A stretch of DNA of 64,000 nt from Punica granatum. Taxonomy: Eukaryota > Streptophyta > Magnoliopsida > Myrtales > Lythraceae. Position numbers and translations under genes: made by a program. The stretch spans positions 25,156,001 through 25,220,000 of the forward strand of contig NC_045131.1 in assembly GCF_007655135.1 (NCBI RefSeq), written 5' to 3'. A model generated the notes under the pieces. It saw only the letters and a list, made by a program, of their open reading frames with translations, was not told the origin of the DNA and did not search any database. Positions 59,473 through 64,000 of this stretch are shown here, piece by piece (position 1 is the stretch's first letter; each line of letters starts with the position of its first letter).

Positions 59473-59612
59473 CGAGGGTGGACGGCGTTTTCCTACAATT
59501 CTTCGGGTTTCATTACATGTTCTGTCTTTATTTTTCATTCCATGGGATACTTGTTTCGCTTCAAACGTGTTCAAAGGCATTTTATTTTCTGGGTGAAGAT
59601 ATACACAATACA
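59473..59612 (+). pseudogene. Relic resembling the 3' UTR of the cysteine proteases
   Basis: Beginning CGAGGGTGGA, the sequence follows that after the stop codons of the proteases (19964-20122). Shared blocks, with changes: TTTCATTACATGTT, TTCCATTC, GGGATGTTTGTTTCG (here GGGATACTTGTTTCG), GTTTGAA and GTGAAGATATACA. Similarity fades at about 59612. It is more diverged than the three full copies are from one another. No protease coding sequence remains. Best read as the end of an older protease copy that lost its body to copia insertion and deletion; the alternative is a shared transposon-derived UTR. Confidence 0.6.
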
Positions 59613-61300
59613 AATTTACATTTTAATTGATAAGCTTGTCTTTTTCTCTATTTGAGCAAATGCATGCAGGTAAAAACTAGATGAAAGGTCCGTTCATACA
59701 AGCATATAGAATTGTTGGGCATACCAAAAGATCAGTGACCACTTTTGGAATTCATTTATATGCTACATAAAATATGTGATGAATTTAGCAGAGGTTTGTC
59801 CATGACCACCTTATAAGAGGTTCGTTTGAGAGGTTAGCTGTTTCGATTTTTTTTCCCTGTTTGTTTTATTTAATATGTGTCTGAAATTTGGTTAAATTAA
59901 GTATATTCTTATCCATTATGTGTTAGTTGAAGGTTTATTGTTCTTCTCATGCAAGTTGATAATGTAGCACAGAAAATGAGACGAATATCTATTTTTGTGC
60001 TTTCAATTAAAAATTTAAGATTCTCATAGCTCTAGGCGAGAAATTTTTTCTTCTTCTTGTGAAGACATTGAGAGCACGTACACAACAAATGTCGTGTGAA
60101 GACATTGAGAGCATGTACACAACAAGCTCGCCCAACCACGGGCTGCTTATGTCTTGTGCAGTATTGTCCCAGGCTTCGTTCCTACTTATAATTGAACAAG
60201 AGTGAAGATCTTCTCGTAACAGATGGACCTCTCTACTTCGACTTTTTCGGTTTAGACAACAATGTCATGCATTGACCTATCCCCGTTTTACTTAGCACAG
60301 TGTATTCAATTCACCTTCAACGAAGCTTTCTTTGGTCTTTCAATTTTTTCCAATAATTGTTGGCTTCCTTTATCTGCCATAGCGACTTCTACATTGGAGG
60401 TTTGAGATGATTGGAATCTTAGTCATCTTAGGCAAAGCGGAAGTAGTCCCAATATACTTCTGGGGCCGGTGACCGGGGGTGGTTGTTAGGATTTGCAGCA
60501 AAAGATGGAAGATCAAGAGCTGAATTTCTACGCTATTAATATATTCATGCATGATTTCGCCGGCAGTTACCACCCCTCCGATGAGGTAGCCAGCAGATAC
60601 GTTCTTTCCTGCCCAGTTAGATATTATTTTTTCTCTATACTAACAGAGGCTCAATATTGGCAGGAAACTAAATTTAAAAAGAAAATGTTCGAATTTGAAA
60701 ACACAAGGAGAAGATGGGGAATCTTATGGTAAAATCAATAAAATTGATTGTATTGTATCATCAACTAAATTATTCAAAATGAAGTAAAAGTTAAGTGCTT
60801 TACTAAAAAAGTAAGTAAAATTCACTAAAATTTGTGCATTTTACTTGGTAATATATGTAATTTATTTTGAAATTTTTGCAACCTACTTTCTTTATTAGTA
60901 ATTTATTAAAAATAAGAGTAAAAGTTAAGTGCTTTACTAAAAAAGTAAGTAAAATTCATTGAAATTTATGTATTTTATTTCAAAATTTGAATGTTTTATT
61001 TCGTAATATGTAATTTGTTTTGAAATTTGTACAACTTATTTTCTTTATTAGTAATTTACTAAAATTTCAAGTAATTATTAAGAATTTTAGTAATTTTTTC
61101 TGATTGTACGGTGCAACTAATTACAATGTAGATTTTCCCGGAGAAAATTTATTTCCTTCCGCTATAAGGAACTCATTTTCTTCTTCTTGAAGTTTCTGAT
61201 AAGAATACTCAAAAAGCAAATAATGACCCCGCCGTACCCCAGCTTTCTGAAAACAAAACGCAAAAGCTAGCCCTTTTCTTTCCGCGTCAGTAAGACGCAT
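59613..61300. other. AT-rich DNA with two small tandem repeats
   Basis: No gene seen. TGTGAAGACATTGAGAGCA with GTACACAACAA is repeated in tandem at 60057-60127. A two-copy repeat of about 134 bp lies at 60781-61065 (each starting GTAAAAGTTAAGTGCTTTAC). The short frame 60493-60732 shows no domain. Confidence 0.45.
60781..61065. repeat. Two-copy tandem repeat, period about 134 bp
   Basis: GTAAAAGTTAAGTGCTTTAC occurs at 60784 and 60918, each followed by AAGTAAGTAAAATTCA, a GTAATATATGTAAT- or GTAATATGTAAT-type block and TTTCTTTATTAGTAATTTA. AT-rich, no coding. Confidence 0.65.
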
Positions 61301-61317
61301 AGGGCCACAGTATTAGT

Positions 61318-61500
61318 CAGAATATATATATATAGAGAGAGGGACAGAGCCCTTCACTCTTTAACTCTCATGCCAAACCCCCAAAAATTCCTATCTTTCG
61401 GCCCTCCCCGTCCAGTCCGCTAGTTGTTGGCTGTTGAAGATTCCGCCGGTCGCCTCTCGGATCGCAACACCCCCCACCGCCGCTGCCGAGTAGGTTTTTT
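61318..61500 (+). promoter_or_regulatory. Possible promoter and first non-coding exon
   Basis: A TATATATATA run followed by GAGAGAGGGACAGAG and a C-rich stretch (61340-61490) ends at GAGTAGGT, where GTAGGT could be an intron donor. This looks like a plant core promoter with a 5' UTR exon leading to the frame at 62559, whose ATG directly follows a possible acceptor TATTGTAG. Inferred from layout only. Confidence 0.3.
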
Positions 61501-62558
61501 TCTTTTCTTTTCTTTTTTCTTAATATTTTTTGTTGTTTTCGCAGTCATTCTCTTTTAGGTTTCTTTTCGTCTTGATCGATTGTGTTTAGTCCTCGAAAAA
61601 TCTCTGCAGTATTCGATTCTCTCCAGTTTGTAAGCTTAATTAATTTGTCTTGATGTGTGCTGCCAGTTAGTAAATTTCTCATCTGTAGGGCAAGAATGAA
61701 TTTTGATGGTCATGATTTACGGATTCAGAGAGGGAGGCTAAGGTTCACATTAACCAGCCGAATTGGAGGATTGGCGAGGCTCTCGTTTTTTTTTTTTTTT
61801 TACAAGAGAGGCACATAAACTTAATATCGAGGCTCCGTAACCTTTGCTTTGAATGTGTTGCCTTTGATTTGTGTTCTCATAAAGAAAAATGCCTGAGTTT
61901 GCTGCTTATGAGTTATTTTGTCCATTTATGTGTCTCTCTCAAATATTCTCTTCAGACTCATGAACTCTTTTTTTTGTCCGTTTGTAACTTGTCTCTGTTT
62001 ATCAAGACGCATTATTACTCTGCAGTGAGTAGTGAAGTGTCATTTCTGGCCCTTGATATCATGACGCGGAGCCTTGATAACTCCAACGTGGGAGCCATAA
62101 GATCCGTGCGAGGCCTGCGCACATCACCCATCCTGTGACCATCACGTGGTGTATTAATATGACTTTAATTCATGCTAGAAATTTATATGTTTCCCGTAAG
62201 ATTTGTTAAGATTTGGTATTGTTACCTTTGATAATTTCTAATCCACACAGCCTCTGTATATTGAAATTTAACACTTTCGGAAGCTTCATATGCTATTCTC
62301 TAGGTAACTCTTCTCCTCTTCCTAATTTCTATCACATGACAGTACATTGCTCTTCTATGTGTTGACTTGCTTTGCAACGCATCATGATATATATATATAT
62401 ACATATATATATACATACATATATATATGCCTTTGTAAATATGGTGATTGCTGTGTGCGTAGATAATTATTGTTATTGTTTTGAATTTCATTTAGAAGAT
62501 ATGAAACTAATTGCGTATAACACTCTTATATGGTTGTACTTGTACTTTTATATTGTAG

Positions 62559-62849
62559 ATGGCTTTACGGGCTAATACGAGAGATCAACCTGCACATGAG
62601 TCGAATTGGCAGTCCGCTTCGAGAAAGAGCAAGTCTGCCTCTAGCCCGGAAGAGCCTGATCCATATAGTATTGAAGCATGTATGGCCGAGCTGAATAGGA
62701 TGCAACATATTCCAGATAGCGATTCCGCTGCGGGTTTGAGAGCTTTTAAAGATGCTTATTGGCGGAAAGTGTTCATGATGATGCCAAAGAATAGGAGAGA
62801 GGGCTGGCTCTCGAGCGAAGATTTGAGGGACCGAAGAAAGATGCAATAA
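62559..62849 (+). pseudogene. Harbinger ORF1-like C-terminal piece
   Basis: A 96-residue frame. The second half resembles the C-terminus of the Harbinger ORF1 at 56990-57210: SRKSKSASSPEEP here against KRSKSVTSPEKP there, then SIEACMAEL against SIEEALEEL, and a final FMMMPKNRREGWL against FMWFKEDDRQEWI. The Myb/SANT-like domain is absent. The ATG comes right after an acceptor-like TTGTAG, so it may be a spliced exon of a longer gene or a remnant of a second Harbinger element. No TIRs found. It could also be a short host gene derived from ORF1. Confidence 0.45.
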
Positions 62850-62862
62850 TGGTCTTGTTCAT

Positions 62863-62902
<40 letters not shown>

Positions 62903-64000
62903 GTGTGTGTGAGATATATTATTTATTATATTATATTAACTGTCTTTGAATATATATATTATGTGTGACAATATATGTTGTTTTTGACTTTATATACTAT
63001 TCTTTATTATATGACATTGTTTGTTTGTCATTGCATTTATGTACGCGATACTAAATTTGATTTCATTATTTTCTTTTGGCATAAATATTACGTTGCACTT
63101 TGTATAGGTGAAATTTATTAGTGGAAAATGTCTACGAACACGAGTTCATCTTCATCTGCGGATATCGATAGTGATGACTTCGAAGTAGAAGACAAAATAT
63201 TCTCAGTGTTGATACTAATTAAAATTAGGTTTGAAATGCCTAAGATCGAGTCTGGAACACCCACAATTAGACTTAATCGAACAAAATTTGACCTAAATCA
63301 GTCTCAATTATGCCCAATCTTTCAAAATTGACCCAGAACCGGACTGAATTTGATCGAACCGGTCAAAAATTCAACTAAACCGGCCAAAACGGAAGAAGAA
63401 CCAGGCTGAATTAACTCGAACTGGTCAATCTGGTCAAGGTTGACAGAACAGTCAAACTTTGACCAAAATGAGCTGACTTAATGGGCTTGATCCTCACTGA
63501 ATGAGTCTAGCCCGCTGTGCCGAAACTGGCCTGAATTAGATCAGACCAGTTAAAGCTGGGCCAAGCTTAACCAATGGGCATAGGCCCCAAGTTAAGCCCA
63601 GATCCGAAACTGAAATGGGTAGGGCGGAATGTGGATCGGGCAAATCAATCCGGGTCGGTTTGGAGTTCATCTCTTTCACTCGACTCTTCCCTGAACCCCG
63701 AATCCAGCGTTGCCACTCTCTCCTTCGCAAACCCAGCTCGGCTCTTCCACCTCCCTCGATCACGGCCGTCCTTTCTGTTATGGCGTAGACTATTAGAAAA
63801 CCGAGCACGGTAGCAGCGAAAAAGTTAATTACGGTAAAATAAAAATTTTATTGCGTACTCGTTTAATCAAAAACTTCAAAATCATATCTTGACATAAGAA
63901 TCGCCTTCTAAACGAATAGATATCATCACCTATCGAATTTACAATAAAAGTTTTTAGACTTTTATATTAACATTGTTGATTCGAGTCGATCAAACTAACC
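62850..64000. other. AT-rich DNA, possible start of a second transposase, unknown repeat
   Basis: A TA run lies at 62866-62900. The frame from 63128 starts MSTNTSSSSSADIDSDDFE, which resembles the Ser- and acid-rich starts of Harbinger transposases and lies in the matching place after the ORF1-like piece. Family-like sequence ends after about 25 codons. From about 63225 comes different DNA rich in GGTCAA, AACCGG and GACC words, perhaps part of an LTR retrotransposon running off the window. Nothing else recognised. Confidence 0.35.

Noticed and set aside
62372..62491. Ile/Tyr-rich frames on both strands
   Set aside because: They are translations of TATATA and CATATA runs.

Overview
This window looks like nuclear DNA from a flowering plant, most likely a eudicot. 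The background is AT-rich and non-coding, and genes carry short introns with GT..AG borders. It holds a plastid-targeted ribosomal protein gene, papain-type cysteine proteases of the SAG12/SAG39 kind, and the usual plant transposon families (Ty1/copia, MULE, PIF/Harbinger, hAT, SINE, LINE). The species cannot be fixed from the sequence alone.

Layout. 1-3021: AT-rich, no gene. 3022-13092: an old Ty1/copia retrotransposon with two long LTRs, a recognisable primer-binding site and broken gag and pol; a SINE sits in its 5' LTR and a MITE in its leader. 14647-15904: the two-exon gene for plastid 50S ribosomal protein L34, the one clear housekeeping gene. 18226-47262: a segmental duplication carrying three near-identical cysteine protease copies. 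Copies 1 and 2 are open at 339 codons; copy 3 has a one-base deletion that removes the catalytic His and Asn. Each unit also carries a short inverted-repeat element with gene fragments (Pack-MULE-like). Units 1 and 3 also carry a large array of TTATCAC/GTGATAA motifs with a period near 190 bp. Unit 2 is cut short by a 7.3 kb MULE (31830-39150) with TIRs over 500 bp, a decayed MURA-type transposase on the minus strand and a GRF zinc-finger gene on the plus strand.

47263-52660: AT-rich DNA with TA repeats, a local duplication, a LINE ORF1 (DUF4283) fragment and a SINE. 52705-59472: a second Ty1/copia element whose integrase region is split by an apparently intact 4.5 kb PIF/Harbinger transposon (54738-59223). 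That transposon has an open Myb/SANT-like gene and an open 414-residue DDE transposase. Just after the copia sequence stops (59473-59612) lies DNA resembling the 3' UTR of the cysteine proteases, probably the footprint of an older fourth copy. 61300-63230 carries a second, partial Harbinger-like ORF1 piece.

How it fits together. The proteases are probably secreted or vacuolar senescence- or defence-type enzymes expanded by recent tandem duplication. Several insertions are present in one unit and absent in another, and four of them leave clean empty sites and target-site duplications, so the order of events can largely be read. The strongest observations are the protease block with its broken third copy, the GATAA-type arrays, and the intact Harbinger element nested in a copia integrase.
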